Positions 34,050-46,468 of a stretch of DNA of 64,000 nt are shown one piece after another. Position numbers and translations under genes: made by a program. Each line of letters opens with the position of its first letter. Positions within the stretch are counted from its first letter, which is position 1. Origin of the DNA: Apiosordaria backusii (lineage: Eukaryota > Ascomycota > Sordariomycetes > Sordariales > Lasiosphaeriaceae). The notes below the pieces were generated by a model. The model did not search any database, was not told the origin of the DNA, and saw nothing but the letters and a program-made list of their open reading frames with translations. Location of the stretch: positions 2,294,001-2,358,000 of the forward strand of contig JAUKTV010000004.1 of the NCBI GenBank assembly GCA_030549205.1, given 5' to 3'.

Positions 34050-36371
34050 ATGGGAGGCGTCACCTTCATGGAAGGCAACCCGGACCGGAAGTTTCCCGAG
34101 TCGCGGGTCCTCATCATCATGACCGGCGGCACTATTTGCATGCAGCCCTCCGCCGATGGCCTCGTTCCCATGAGCGGCTTTCTCGAGCTCGCCATGGCCC
34201 CTCGGCCTTCTTTCAATGACAGCACGGCTCCTTCGAGTAGGCGTCCTATTCACACCCAGATCCCGTTATGTAATACTGACTTCCACTATAGCCAACATCA
34301 CCGCTTACACCAAAGAAGGCCATAAACTCACCCTCCCCTCCCTCCGGACACCCACCTCGGCCTACTGCAAGCACATCCGCTACTCCATTCTCGAGTTTTC
34401 CCCTCTCCTGGATTCCTCCAGTATCGCCTCAGCAGGGTGGACAGACATCGCCATGACCATCCAACAAAATTACCACCTCTTTGACGGCTTCGTCATCCTC
34501 CACGGCACCGATTCACTCGCTTACACCGCCTCAGCCCTATCCTTTATGCTTTCCGACCTCGGCAAACCCGTTATTCTCACCGGCTCCCAAGCCTCCATCT
34601 TTGCCCTCCAATCCGACGCTGTCGACAACTTGCTGGGCAGTCTAATCATCGCGGGGACATTCACCATCCCCGAAGTATGCCTCTTCTTCCACCACACTTT
34701 ATTCCGCGGCAACCGCACAACAAAAGTCTCCGCGTCCAGCTTCGAAGCTTTCGACTCTCCTAACGCCGACCCCCTAGCAAAAGTAACCTCCCTAGGCGCA
34801 GACGTAAACTGGGGTCTCGTCCGCCGGCCAACCCGCATAGCCGAGTTCGCAGTCACCAAAACCCTCGACACGACCCACGTTGCTTCATTGAGAATCTTCC
34901 CCGGCATCTGGCCTCAACTAGTCGATTCTGTTCTTAGAGTGCCAGATCTACGGGGCTTGGTCCTGGAAACGTTCGGCATGGGCAACGCTCCGGGTGGTGT
35001 GGATGGTCACCTCACAAAAGCGATCAAGCAAGCGGTGGAAAGGGGGATAGTGATTGTAAATGTGAGCCAGTGCACGAACGGGTTTGTGTCGCCGTTGTAT
35101 GCGCCGGGGACGGCGCTGGGGAGGGCGGGGGTGGTGTTTGGTGGGGATTTGACTACGGAGGCGGCGCTGACAAAGCTGAGTTATTTGTTGGCGTTGAAGG
35201 ATAAGGGGGAGATTGGGCTGGAGGAGGTGAAGGAGATGATGGGGAGGAGCTTGAGAGGGGAGATGACTGAGTTGAGGGTGGCCAGCTTTGTGCACCCGGC
35301 GGGGAGCTTGGAGGATGATGGGGTGGGGAGGGTTACGGCTGCTGGTAGGTTGTTTTCTACTGTTGATTTTGAGGTGTCTACTGTTTTTTGGTTGAGCTTG
35401 TCTCTCTTTTTACTCTGTGATGTTTTTCTTTTGTCAACAGGAAATTTCAATATGCTGGATAGACATTTTAATTCTCTTTTTTATTTTTGGACAATTTCAA
35501 ACTAATAATTTCTTTCTCCCTCTCTACAGAATCAGCATTCACAGCCCTCGGCTACGCCATCAGCAACGGCGACCTGCGCACCGTCCGCGAGCTCCTCGAA
35601 GGCGACGAGTTCAACCACCAGCTCCTCAAAAAGGCAGACTACGCCGGCAACACGGCCGTCCACCTCGCCGCCGTTGGGCCCGAGCCAAAGATCCTCAGGG
35701 AGATCCTCGAGCGGGGCGCTAGCGTGCACGTCAGGAACCGGGCGAACAACACGCCGCTTTACCTAGCGGAGAAGATGGCCGCCAGCGCGGGGGCCACGCC
35801 CAACAGCGAGGAGTGTGTCGCCTTGCTCAAGGAGGCGGGGGCGCACCTGTGGCTGGAGAACGAGGAGAGCATGGCTAATAGCCGGAGGGGTTCCATCGGG
35901 GGAAATAACGGGGGTGAAAATGGGAATGGGAATGGGAATGGTTTCACCATCACCCGACCTGCCAACGCCAGAGAACAAGACAGTGCCACCCTCGTGTATC
36001 TGGAACGCCAGCGAGCGAAGCTCATGGAGGAGGAGTATAACAGGCTCAATCCCGATAAGAAAAAATCATTTGTTCCTCTTACTACCCGTGAGGATCCAAC
36101 TTGGGAGGCTGCAGTGGAGAAGATTCGCGAGGAGCACGACGCTATCGTGAAGTCTGCCATGGAAAGGGTTCGCAAGGATCAAGAAGCTGTGATCAAGAGG
36201 GCGTGCGAGGAGCAAAGCGCCAGGCTGGAGCAGGAACTGGCTCTGCTGGAGGTGGAGAGGGCGAAGTTGGTGAGGGTGCATATTGGCGAGCTGGCTTTGA
36301 CGCCAGGGGAGGAGGGGGGTGGTACCTTGAACACGACGTTGCCGGTGCAGATGGTGAAGATGGTCAATTGA
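34050..36371 (+). CDS. L-asparaginase with C-terminal ankyrin repeats and coiled coil
   Basis: Predicted 693-residue cytosolic enzyme hydrolysing asparagine to aspartate and ammonia. Its architecture matches the ASPG type (cytosolic asparaginase I plus ankyrin repeats). Exons are 34050-34236, 34292-35344 and 35530-36371; introns are 55 and 185 nt. Catalytic motifs are IIMTGGTI (residues 22-29, first catalytic Thr) and LHGTDSLAYTASALSF (about 132-147, HGTD with the second Thr and Asp). VILTGSQ, LETFGMGNAP and VVNVSQCTNG-like segments follow in family order. Exon 3 encodes two or three ankyrin-type units (TALGYAISNGDLRTVRELL, GNTAVHLAAVG, NNTPLYLAE). After an NG-rich linker it adds a Glu/Arg-rich coiled coil (about 590-680). 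Intron 2 is long for this window and stays open in frame for 161 nt, so unspliced mRNA would give an ankyrin-less form. Confidence 0.94.
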
Positions 36372-39216
36372 GGGATATACCTACCTAACCCACGTGGTGG
36401 TCTGGTTGGGTGGTTGGGTGTTTTTTGGTGTCTTGTTTGGGGGGTCTGAATGAAGATCTTTTGGCAGCTAGCTTGCATGGGTTGATATGTATAAAACTCC
36501 ATGCAAGGTTAGTAGGCCATTGGATATGTGGTTTCGTTTGGTTGGTTGGGAGGTGAGAGAAAAATATCTACCGATAGATCGGGTCTGGTTTTTGGGTCAC
36601 CTGTCACGGGTATCTAGAGATGATGATCATATTTGGGAGCTGTTTTCAATGTCATGAGTTGTTTTGTTTACTTTTTTGTCTTGCCGATTTGAACCAATAA
36701 TGTCAGTCAATCAATCAATCTATGTATTTATGCGAGGCTGGGAGTGAATGAGAAAATGTGATGGGGGCTGTGAATTGATCTACCGGCAGGCATGAGAAGC
36801 ATACGCATCACATGCATCATCCTTCACATGCGCGCTGACTTGCAGGGAACACTTACATATATGGGGCGGCCGATTTGTTTAGGTGAGTGGTACCAAAGTG
36901 CTGATGGTTTGAGTGGTGAGCTGAGTCCACACCACCCACACAGACACACACCTACTGCAACACACCCTCCTTTGAGTAGGGTGGTTGGTTGCCTCGTCCA
37001 AGGCTGCTCGCCCAGCTCGGCACGAGTAAGGTACCCGACCTTCGTGGAGATCAAATGTTTGTCCGTCTGGATGCTACTGTAGCCTGCCGAATCGGGACGA
37101 GTGCTTTTAAAAACATGACTGGGTCGGCTGGATAGGCCGCCCTTGTTGTAGGCACGGCTCGTGGCATCCAATGTGATGTAAGTGAAGACCAGATGGGAAA
37201 GAAAGCGGGCGAAGCCTCGTTCTCTCCTCGGGTTCGGTTTGTTTCTCGCCTTCGAGTGAATGATTCATCTTCAGGAGTTTGAGCTTTGTTGAAGTATATT
37301 GATCGCTCAGGAGGCCGCCGAGGCTGGAGATCTTAATGGATTCTCATGGATTCTGGATGCCTCTGTGGCTCACGCTTCCTGTGGCTTGTTGCTTATGCGT
37401 GACGCATATCTTTCTTGCCTCTGAGTCGGAGTGTGCCTAAAGGTAATGAGTCCTTGATGAATTTTTCGCCTCGAATCCTACGTTGATTTAATTCAGGGAA
37501 TGGATCATTGAGGATCTTTGGAGAGATTGTGTTGAGAAAGCAGAGGTTAGCCAGATGTCGTTGTGAGAGACACAGGTGAGGGTGTAGCCTTGTATGATGA
37601 GGGCTCTCGAGGCGCAAAAATGGAGGGTGGTGTGTTAGGCTACTAGCAGAAGGTGCGGTGCATATATATGTGTGTCAGTTAGTGAACTCTCACTCAGACC
37701 TCGCCCGGTTAATGTCTTGCAGGCAACAGGGCGTCACAAGCCAATAGGTTAGCGTATCACTCGTATGCAGCAGACCTGTCTGGCAGTGCGGTGACTAAAT
37801 GGAGAAGGTTTCTACACACCTTTACATCAACCCTGTTCTTGTTGAGCCTCATTCGATGTATTATCGCGAAAGCCACCTGCTTCGAAGGGAAGCCATGGAC
37901 GTATATCAATCAATCTTCGGTCAGCAAGACTTACTCACATGACACCTCATCTTCTCAGCCTCGTCACCGGTGTTGCCTGAACCATCCATGTAGGACTGTT
38001 GTTCTCAGCAGCTCATGCTTCCCCTGTGCAAGGTGTTGGTTTCATTCTGTCCCACTTACTAAAGAGGAATTATGCGCAGGAAACAACTGATGGCTCTCGG
38101 TGAGTGCCACAGCAGATGATACAGCTTTTCCAGTCTTGAACTCGCTGCACGCCCCAGGTGGGGGGACGCTTGTTGTCTGCAGGTGGCATTTGGGCCTACT
38201 GCTGTTGGTTCCGCGGCTTTCTTTCACCAAACCAACCACCATTCATACCTGTTCTCGGTCCCCTGCAGCGGGACCCTTTGGGCCGCTTGCTTTCGGGCTT
38301 GCGAAGAAGCAGTCAACAAAAAGCGGGAAAGGCAGCCATAAACTTACCAATTCCCTGGGTCATCCGGGCCTGGTACTACTCTCTCCAAGCCCCACGGCAG
38401 CGATTATCACCGTGGCCTCACTGCGGGTCGGGCCAGGGCGGCCGAGCGACCTCTTGATGTTGTTTTTCCTCATCATCGTTGTCCGTGCTGAGCGCGTTTT
38501 GCGGGGTTTACACGGCACGAGAAGATTGGGGTTGTTTGTTTGTTGTTGTGTCCGTCGCCGTTGGAAAGACACTGCCAAACATCCTCCAGTCAGTCCAGAC
38601 ACTGCGCAAGTGGCCATGGATTCTAGAGGGCCCGGGGGTATGGCTTGTGCCATAGTATCAAAGACGAACGTGGTAAAGGACGTTGTACAGCAGAGACGCA
38701 GGAGTGAAATCTCTGCCCGTTCGTTGGGAGAGACAGACGCTAGCATGCAGGTATCCGTCTGCCATATCCCAGAACAACGTTTCCTTGTGACGCCACACCA
38801 GTTCGTGAACATGCTGTCACCAGAGGAAGACACACAATGAGTTCAGCACCCGTTGACCCAGAAAATCGGAAAGAGGGAATAAAGACTGGAATGGGACGTG
38901 AGTTTCTTTCAATTACTGGTAAGGCTGATTTGACTGCTGCCCAAGGGGGTCAAATGCATAGACTATGTAATAAGGCAAGGCGACCTCTCCTTTTTAGGTG
39001 TCATGCACCTCAAAGGTCTAAGTTCTCAGCCTAGAAGTATAAAGGCTCTCGCCCTTCGCTGTTCTGGATTGGGATTCTTGCTGAAGGCCACCCAACAGCC
39101 TGACGCTGACTTCAGTACAGAACCAGCCTCCCCACGGCCCATTTAAGTGCGGCTCGTTGGCGTCATAGGTTATCTCTTCTTTTCCTTCTTCTTCATCCCA
39201 GGATTCTTCCGTCAAG
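36372..39216. other. Large intergenic region upstream of the BCS1-like gene
   Basis: 2.85 kb between two + strand genes. A 246-codon frame at 38100-38840 has a non-ATG start, a competing frame on the other strand and no domain, so it is not called. There is a TATA-like word near the right end. Confidence 0.6.
39038..39044 (+). promoter_or_regulatory. TATA-like box of the BCS1-like gene
   Basis: TATAAAG about 175 bp upstream of the ATG at 39217, followed by a pyrimidine-rich leader (TCTCTTCTTTTCCTTCTTC). Assigned by position only. Confidence 0.45.
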
Positions 39217-41320
39217 ATGGATATCTCTCATCTCCTTCGGAGGGCTCTGCCTCCCTTTGTTGGTAACATCAGCGCAGAAGACAACAATGCTACCCACAAC
39301 ATTGTCGAGACCCTCTCGCCACTGCTGGGTTTGCAGTTCAACCCACTCTTGAATCTGTTCATGGTTTTTTACGACTTGGCTGGCGGCCGCCTCACCACCC
39401 TTGGCCTTAATCCGACATTCATTCTGACCTCATTTGGGTTGGCCTGGGCTTTCAACAAGATATGGGCGCAGATTTCCTCCAACGTCAGCTCACTCTTGGG
39501 GAGATACTTTACCTCCTCCATTCAGGTCAATAGCGGGGACAACATTTACGATCATCTGATGAAGTTTCTTGCGAACCGTCAAGACATGACCGATTCTCGC
39601 TCCTTAACGGCAGAAACATGGTTCAGACCAACATCAGAAGAAGCAGATGAAGCCGACTTGTTCAGAACCAAGATTTCGCCTGATGGTGAGGGTGTTAATC
39701 TCAACTTTTCCAACCAAGAGTCCAAGTGCCCTCCTCGGTTCACGCCCGCGATCGGATCACATAGCTTCTGGTTCCAGGGCCGATATTTCGCACTGAGGAG
39801 GCGACAGGAGACGCTGCACACAGATAACAGATGGGGTGGTTCTCAGTACAGGGACAGGGAATCACTGATTCTCTCCTGCTACGGCCGTTCTCCCGAGCCT
39901 ATCAAGCGCCTCCTCGAGCACGCCAAGCAGGAGTACTACAGCGAGCACAACGCAAGGACCATTGTCAAGCGTCCGGCTTCCCAGAGCATAAGGAGCTATG
40001 GTGGCCGACACAGCTGGTCAATGGTGGCGAATCGGCCCGTTCGTCCCATGAAGACAGTCGTGTTGGATGAGAAGCAAAAGGTCCAGGTACTTTATGACAT
40101 GAACGAATATCTCCACCCTTCTACTCCGCGATGGTACGTACCTTGCCTACAAGTAATCAAAGTGGCTATTCTAATTCTCTTTTAGGTATGCAAATCGTGG
40201 CATTCCTCTCCGTCGAGGCTATCTTTTCCACGGCCCGCCAGGCACAGGCAAAACGTCGCTCTCCTTTGCCCTGGCCGGTGTCTTTGGTCTTGACATTTAC
40301 GTTATCTCCCTTCTTGACCCGTCTCTAACCGAAGAAGACCTCTGTGCGCTCTTCAACTCTCTCCCTCGTCGCTGTGTCGTCCTTCTCGAAGACATCGATA
40401 CAGCCGGTCTTACTCGCCCCGGCGACTCGACATCTGCTACTGACGACAGCGACGACAAGGACAAGGATAAGGACAAGCCAAAGAAAAAAGACAAGGAGAC
40501 CAAAGAAAAGAAGTCCTCGGAATGGAACGTCGCCGACCTAGCCCGAGAGCTAAAGAAGCAATCATCAAGTGAATCCTCCGAAAAGAAAGGCATCTCCCTC
40601 TCCGGTCTCCTCAACGCCATAGACGGCGTCGCCTCCCACGAAGGCCGAGTTCTGATCATGACAACCAACAAACCCGAGACTCTCGACGAAGCTCTCATCC
40701 GCCCCGGCAGAGTCGATCTCCAAATCGCCTTCACCAACGCCACCAGAGAGCAAACCTGCGAGCTATTCAAGAGAATGTACGACGCCGACCGGACCGCCAC
40801 CACCCCTTCCACCACCCAACCCAAACCCCAATCCACAACCACCGCCCGTCTGCGCTCTCGCCTCGCCTTCTTCCGCTCCCCCTCCAACAAGCTAACCCGC
40901 ACCATCTCCGCCCCTGCCATCCCACAGTTGTTCCCCCCCAAGGACGAAAAAGACGGCAACTTAACCGACACCTCCGTCACTACCACAGCCGTAGACCTCG
41001 ACTCTGACCTCTCTTCCCTCCCATCGTCCGCCTCACCTACAAAGGTTTCATTCAACCCGGAAGAAGTCAACAAGCTACAGAACCAAACCCAAAATAACGA
41101 GGCGGATGATCAAAGAGCAATAACCCCCGACGAACTTGACCGCATCGCAAGGGAGTTCGCCTCCAAGATCCCCGAAGGGCAGTTCTCGCCTGCGGAGCTT
41201 CAAGGGTTTTTGTTGAAACGAAAGAGGGAGCCGAGGCGGGCGTTGAGGGAGGTGGGGGTTTGGGTTGAGGGGACGCTGGAGCAGAAGAGGGCGAAGACGA
41301 AGGTTGTTAGGGTGCAATGA
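39217..41320 (+). CDS. BCS1-like AAA ATPase
   Basis: Predicted 683-residue membrane-bound AAA ATPase of the BCS1 family. Yeast Bcs1 moves folded Rieske protein across the inner mitochondrial membrane. Filamentous fungi have several paralogues, so this need not be the true orthologue. Exons are 39217-40133 and 40186-41320, with a 52-nt GT-AG intron that splits the Trp codon in TPRW|YANRGIP. Residues about 65-83 form a hydrophobic segment (PTFILTSFGLAWAFNKIW). The BCS1-specific domain follows (HSFWFQGRYFALRR, LILSCYGRSPEPIKRLL). Walker A is GPPGTGKT (322-329), Walker B CVVLLEDIDTA, sensor 1 IMTTNKPETLDEALIRPGRVD. A Lys/Asp/Glu-rich insert of about 60 residues separates Walker B from GISLSGLLNAIDG. 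The C-terminal ~150 residues are extended and low-complexity. Confidence 0.92.
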
Positions 41321-44300
41321 GCTTTAAGTTTGGAGCTGACTGGAAGGGGAGGGGAGGGTGTTTTGGGTTCTCTACGGCTATCCTTCATTGAAATCTCCCC
41401 TCTCTTTATTTCCTTTCTGTTCTCTCATTCTATTTATTTATTTATTTGCTTTGTTTAATACCTCTCTTGTCGAACTTTTTCTTCCATATCCCGTTGTTCC
41501 TTTAGCAGAGCGAACACACACACAGACGCATACACATAAGCAGACGATTAGTACCAGCGGGGGTATGATTTTCAGCAACGAAGGAATACCTCGGGTATCT
41601 ATCTTTGGTAGTATGGTTAGGATAGGCATCTCAGGCAGGCGGTGGACATGATATGACCTTGGGCCAGCGAAGAGAATGAGGTTTTAGGCGTTGGGGTTTT
41701 CAAGCTTGTTCACGACGAAACATGTCAATTACGAAGTTTCTTTTTTTACCTAGGAATGCAGAACATGAGAATATGACGTATATGAAGTTCAGAAACACAG
41801 GCTAGGCAAATTCGCAAGTTGCAGTGATCAACAATCTGTTTTAGGATGATGATTACTTCAGGTGGATTAACGAGTTTGGCGGAGCTTACAGGTAAGGGAT
41901 GGCATAGGTAAACTACCTAATGAAAATTGACTTCATTCATCTCTGTCTGTCTTTCGTAGGCAAGATGTCACTCCCTTTCCCCTCTAGAGTCCTGATTCTT
42001 CAATTTAATATTCCTTTTCATATTCCCTTCCCCATCTCGCTCAATCCTCTTCCATCCAAAACTTACAGCATGAGCCAAACCGTCCCGGAGCACAAAGCTG
42101 GAGACCGGTCTCGCACCGCCCCGGGGTGGGTCTCCCGGTCGGCCGGCCGAGTTTGAGCACACATGTTTGTTTCGGCGATCCGGTCCCCGGCCCTGGTCTT
42201 GGCCCTTTCTTGACCCCAACTTCCTTCACTCGGCCATCTCACCTATCTTATACCCAATTTTCAGTCCTAACCCACACATCTCTATTCCGTTTTCATCCCA
42301 TTCGGGATCTTGCTACTCGCTTCTTTTTCCCTCGTTTACCGTTGCTTGCAAGTCTGACTAACAGCCCGTCTAACTGGACAAGCTAGCAGCAACCGGCCGC
42401 GCCGAGATTCATGCGTTACGGACCTACCGATAACACTTTACATACAAACAAAACTCGGACGACGTAACTCCGGGACGGGCCAGCATAACGGGACTCGAGT
42501 TACTAATTTATCTCTTGGGAGACGATCCCATTGGTGGGCATACACAGTACAAAAATTTGCATGAACGACAAGCTTCCTGGGTGGACAAAAAAAGGACGGT
42601 ATGGGATTTTTCCTCTAGCTAGCGTGTTATTACAGCTTTTTGTTGGGTTGGGGTTCTTTCCCAGCCATCTTTCACCGACGACACACGGGTCGGAGGAGGG
42701 ATGGAATAGGATTGGATCATAGTATAACATGCGTTATGGTATATGCTCGGTTGTTAGCTCTTATTTTAGTGACGAAGAGGATTGCTGTGTTTCAATAGCC
42801 GGTGGTGAGGAGGGGAAGGAGTAAGGTTGATAGGGTGCAGCGTTGAAGGCGTTGAAAAGCGTTGACGGAATTGAAAGCTACTACCATCCACCTGGATCGT
42901 GATCGATAAAGAGGGAAAACGGTGAAGAAACTCCGTTTGGCTTGTTCACTTTCGCCTTACTGATCTCAAGGACACGTATCTGCGGACAAATCGTGAGCGG
43001 TGCTCTAGGCTTCCCAGCATCGGCCCGGGCAGTCCAGCAAGGTAAGCTCTGTTTTATCAACCGAGCTTACACTCTTCATCCCATATCATTCCAAACCAAC
43101 ACAAACTCACCATAAGACAGTCGGCCGGCCGGTTACTTCCCACGACTGCCTGTGGATGTGTAAGAACTAAGAACGGGATGAACTCAGACGACTTGGTTCG
43201 AATGCACAATCGCGGCGTAGATTTATGCTTGACTGACGGTATGTTGCCTTGCAGATCCTCCACACTTTCTTCGAAACAAAGCCATGGAGGAAACTGTCGT
43301 CAGCTCTACCTCCACTGTAGGATGCAAGTGCGGCTGGGACCGCTACCCACCTACGCCTGCCTTGCCTTGGGTGCATTTCTTCGTTAATGGAAACTGTGGC
43401 GTTCTGGAAGGAAGGTGTGGTCTTCGGCATCGACAATCGGGTCAGCTCTCAGTACTTGCTATCAGCTCAGAAGGCAGTTAAAGGGTTAGGAACTTTGATG
43501 GTCATGACATCTACCTTATTGAATAGGAGTTATCTATACTCAAGGGAAATAGCTGATCTTGATTTTCTGGAGAAGCTGTAAGTCCAATCATCCCGACTTT
43601 TACATCAAGAAGCTCCGGGATTTTCGGCAGCCAGTCATATCTCAAAGGTGTCTGTCTGTTCAACTGCCGCAGTAAGGGGCAGATCCAAAGGGGGCACAGA
43701 GGCTGGGGGGCGTGACACCCATCTTCTCAACCTTAACCAGGTGCTCCGGTTCAGGAGCCACTGACTGGTTGGTTGTCAATCTTTAACCTTCACAAGAAAA
43801 GTCTAGATGGAAGGAATGTCTAAAAAGGCGGGGTATCTCCAACAATCTTCCCCTCCGTCTGGCTAGAAGTGAAAATCAACCCAAGAATCCCTTACGTTGC
43901 TCTAAACCAATGGCAAAGCCAATAGCAGCTTATACCAGAGCCTTTTAAGCACTTGTGCACACCAAGACACTTGCGCGCAAGTACCAAGGAGCAACCTTCC
44001 TAATCCGTCCCAGCCAGTTCCTCTTTTTTTTTTTTTCCCCACGAGCCTACCTAGTAGATTGTGCAGGAACGCGGTGAGTGTTGCACTTGTGCCTGCATAA
44101 TCGCTTGCATCAAGTTCATCCGCCAACACCCCAACTAGGAAACCCGAAAAAAAAACCTTCATCATGCAAGTCAGCAAGCGAACTTCTCCGGCAGCTCTTC
44201 TTCTTCTAAATTCTGTTGTATTCTCTGATTTATTTACTTTATCAAATATCACCGTCCCTCTCGCTTCAACATCAAGTGGAGTCTCTCTCCCCTTGCTATG

Positions 44301-45214
44301 TATGTAGTGTAAAGTGATGACATGCATATTTTCTCACTGTGACTGCAACGGTGATCATCACGAATGGTTTTGTAAACGGAGGGGAGCAGGGTTTCAAAAA
44401 GATCAGACGGATCTCGTCAATTATTTCGCACAGACATCCCCTCCATACCCCATCCATACTCCGTGATTCCCGGGAATGTTTCTGCCACCCTGTCCCGTCC
44501 CCGGGGTTGGTTGAAGAACAGAGGGGAGTTGAAACATCCCCCGGCCCCCCTGAAACCACCACACCTCCCCCCACCGCAACGTTGCCCGCTCGCTCCCTTC
44601 AGGTCGTGATCCCTATCATCTCGCCTTACCATCTCGCCAAGAAAAGTGGGAGAAACAAAAACGGTGCCGACAAGCTTTCCCTCACGAAATGTCAAGACTG
44701 CGGTGAATGTCACAATGTCACGATGCCAAACAAGCGATAAGTAAAACCGGGAAAGAGCTGATGCTCGGTGAGTGAACTGAAACAATCACATTTTGACTCA
44801 GCACTCGGCGGTACTCGATTATGGCTGAGTAAATGTGATGTGTGGAGACTGAGATGAGTGGTTAAGATAGATCACATTCATGATCCGACATTCATTGTAT
44901 GCAAGATGCTTCAAAAAAATCACAAGATATTGAAATTTCAATTTTTGCTTGCTTGTTGATGCGATGCAATGCTTTGATAACAGCACATTTGCCCTTCCCA
45001 GTGGTATCATATATGTCATTTCATTCCCAACCCATCCCATATCCCATCGTTTCGTTTCCCAAAACAAAAAGCAAAAAAAGAAAAAAAAACCCAAAAAAAC
45101 CGCCTTCCCTTCGAGGGTGTTATTCATCCCGTCATTATATGCCCGCTTATATCCCAAAAACTCCAATGCCATGCTGATGTCGATGTGTATAAAATGCAAT
45201 CTGATGCCTCCTGC
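41321..45214. other. Large convergent intergenic region
   Basis: 3.9 kb between tail-to-tail genes, unusually long for a space that needs only 3' UTRs. Open frames (for example - 43902-44327 and - 44417-44785) show no domain, no intron-consistent extension and poor starts. No tRNA cloverleaf or other RNA gene was recognised by eye. Confidence 0.6.
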
Positions 45215-46468
45215 TTAGACCCTCCCAATGAACTTCACACTCCTCCTCCTGGCCGACAGCCCACTCAAGATCCCTCTCTTCTGCCTTTCTGTGTTTGGTG
45301 ACGTCGGCGACAAGATATCGCTCGGCTGTCCTGGCTGCGACCCGCTCATCACAATGGCGTTCTTCTTGACCGCCTTGAGAATATCGTTATAAGTGATTGG
45401 TGTCTGAGGTGTCTTGTCACCAATTCTATTGCTGTTCTCCTTCTCCTCCTCATGCTCCTCGAATTGCTCCTCCGAAGCCGAGATTGTCTGCTGCAGCGAG
45501 CTTCGCTTGGTGTTGGTCGATGAAGTGGACGGTCTCGGCTGGTGAGACACGCTAGAAGCAGAAGTGTCGAGGGTAGGCCGGCTCTTCTTACGAGCCAAGC
45601 TAAATGACCTGGTGACACCCTTGAAGATTTGAGTTGGCGTCCGTGGTGTTTTGGCAGACACGGGGGTCTCGCCCTCCAGACTGTCAAGTGCCTTTGGCGC
45701 CGTGTCCAAGGAGTAGTGAGATCCGTTGGCGTAGGGGTCAATGCTCAAGAACGGAGGAGGCTTCCTCTTGTTGGTGAGGAGATCAGAGAGCAGGCTGCTG
45801 CTGCTTCGCCTGTTGGGGTTGCTCCGGGCAGAGAGACTGCTGGCTGGCGTGATTGGTCGATCGCCGGAAGGAATGGGTGCTGCCGTGGATGGTTTGACAG
45901 GCACGGACTCGGACGACTCGGTGCTATTCCTTGTCCTGCTTGTGTTCACGGAAGAGGAGCTCAGTGAAACGGACCGCTGCTTTTTCAGTGAAAGGTTGAC
46001 AATCGAGGGTTTGCCTGCAAACACCACCGATACCACTCTTGCGGTGACCTCCTGGCTGCCCCGTCGAGTAGCGGCTGTGGGAGAGTCGGGGTCCTCGATG
46101 CTCGAGTCGTAGTCGTACTCGGAGAAATCGTCGGCGTCGGAGGAGGCGTCCTCTTCCGAGGAAAGATAGATGTCGTGCGGTGTGGTGGCCTGTCCTTCTT
46201 CTCCTCCCAGCTTCAGTCCGTGATTGTCCAATATCCTCGACACCCTCCGTGAACTCTTCCTGGGAAGCTCTGGGACATCGTCGGTGGGACTCGTGCGAAC
46301 CCTCTTGGGGCTCGGGGCTAGTGTGTCTGGGTGTTCGTCATCCATTTCGTGATACTCGTCAAAGATGGGCTCGTCAAATTGTGTTGCTGTTTGCTTGTTC
46401 GTATATGCAATGTCTGGCTGGCTGTCTTCCTCTCTGGTATGTGGGAGGTGACTGTTCACCAGTGACAT
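45215..46468 (-). CDS. Disordered Ser-rich protein of unknown function
   Basis: A single open exon of 417 residues starting at the first ATG (46466-46468), MSLVNSHLPHTREEDSQPD. It is dominated by Ser, Thr, Pro, Glu and Arg, with many SP/TP sites and basic patches (KRVRTSPTDDVPELPRKSSRR), suggesting a phosphorylated nuclear or cortical protein. More ordered segments are VTARVVSVVFAGKPSIVNLSLKK, TPRTPTQIFKGVTRSFSLARKK and, near the end, TPITYNDILKAVKKNAIVMSG; the last word is RRRSVKFIGRV. Long uninterrupted coding and clear residue bias support a real gene. I do not recognise the family and assign no function. Confidence 0.8.
   Translation of the reverse strand: MSLVNSHLPHTREEDSQPDIAYTNKQTATQFDEPIFDEYHEMDDEHPDTLAPSPKRVRTSPTDDVPELPRKSSRRVSRILDNHGLKLGGEEGQATTPHDIYLSSEEDASSDADDFSEYDYDSSIEDPDSPTAATRRGSQEVTARVVSVVFAGKPSIVNLSLKKQRSVSLSSSSVNTSRTRNSTESSESVPVKPSTAAPIPSGDRPITPASSLSARSNPNRRSSSSLLSDLLTNKRKPPPFLSIDPYANGSHYSLDTAPKALDSLEGETPVSAKTPRTPTQIFKGVTRSFSLARKKSRPTLDTSASSVSHQPRPSTSSTNTKRSSLQQTISASEEQFEEHEEEKENSNRIGDKTPQTPITYNDILKAVKKNAIVMSGSQPGQPSDILSPTSPNTERQKRGILSGLSARRRSVKFIGRV

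Noticed and set aside
38610..38640. Cluster of restriction-site-like words (CCATGG, TCTAGA, GGGCCC, CCCGGG) resembling a cloning linker
   Set aside because: The sequence on both sides is ordinary fungal intergenic DNA with no vector or marker sequence, so it is most likely chance.
38100..38840. 246-codon + strand open frame
   Set aside because: Starts at GTG with no early ATG, has an equally long competing minus-strand frame and no domain or intron support.
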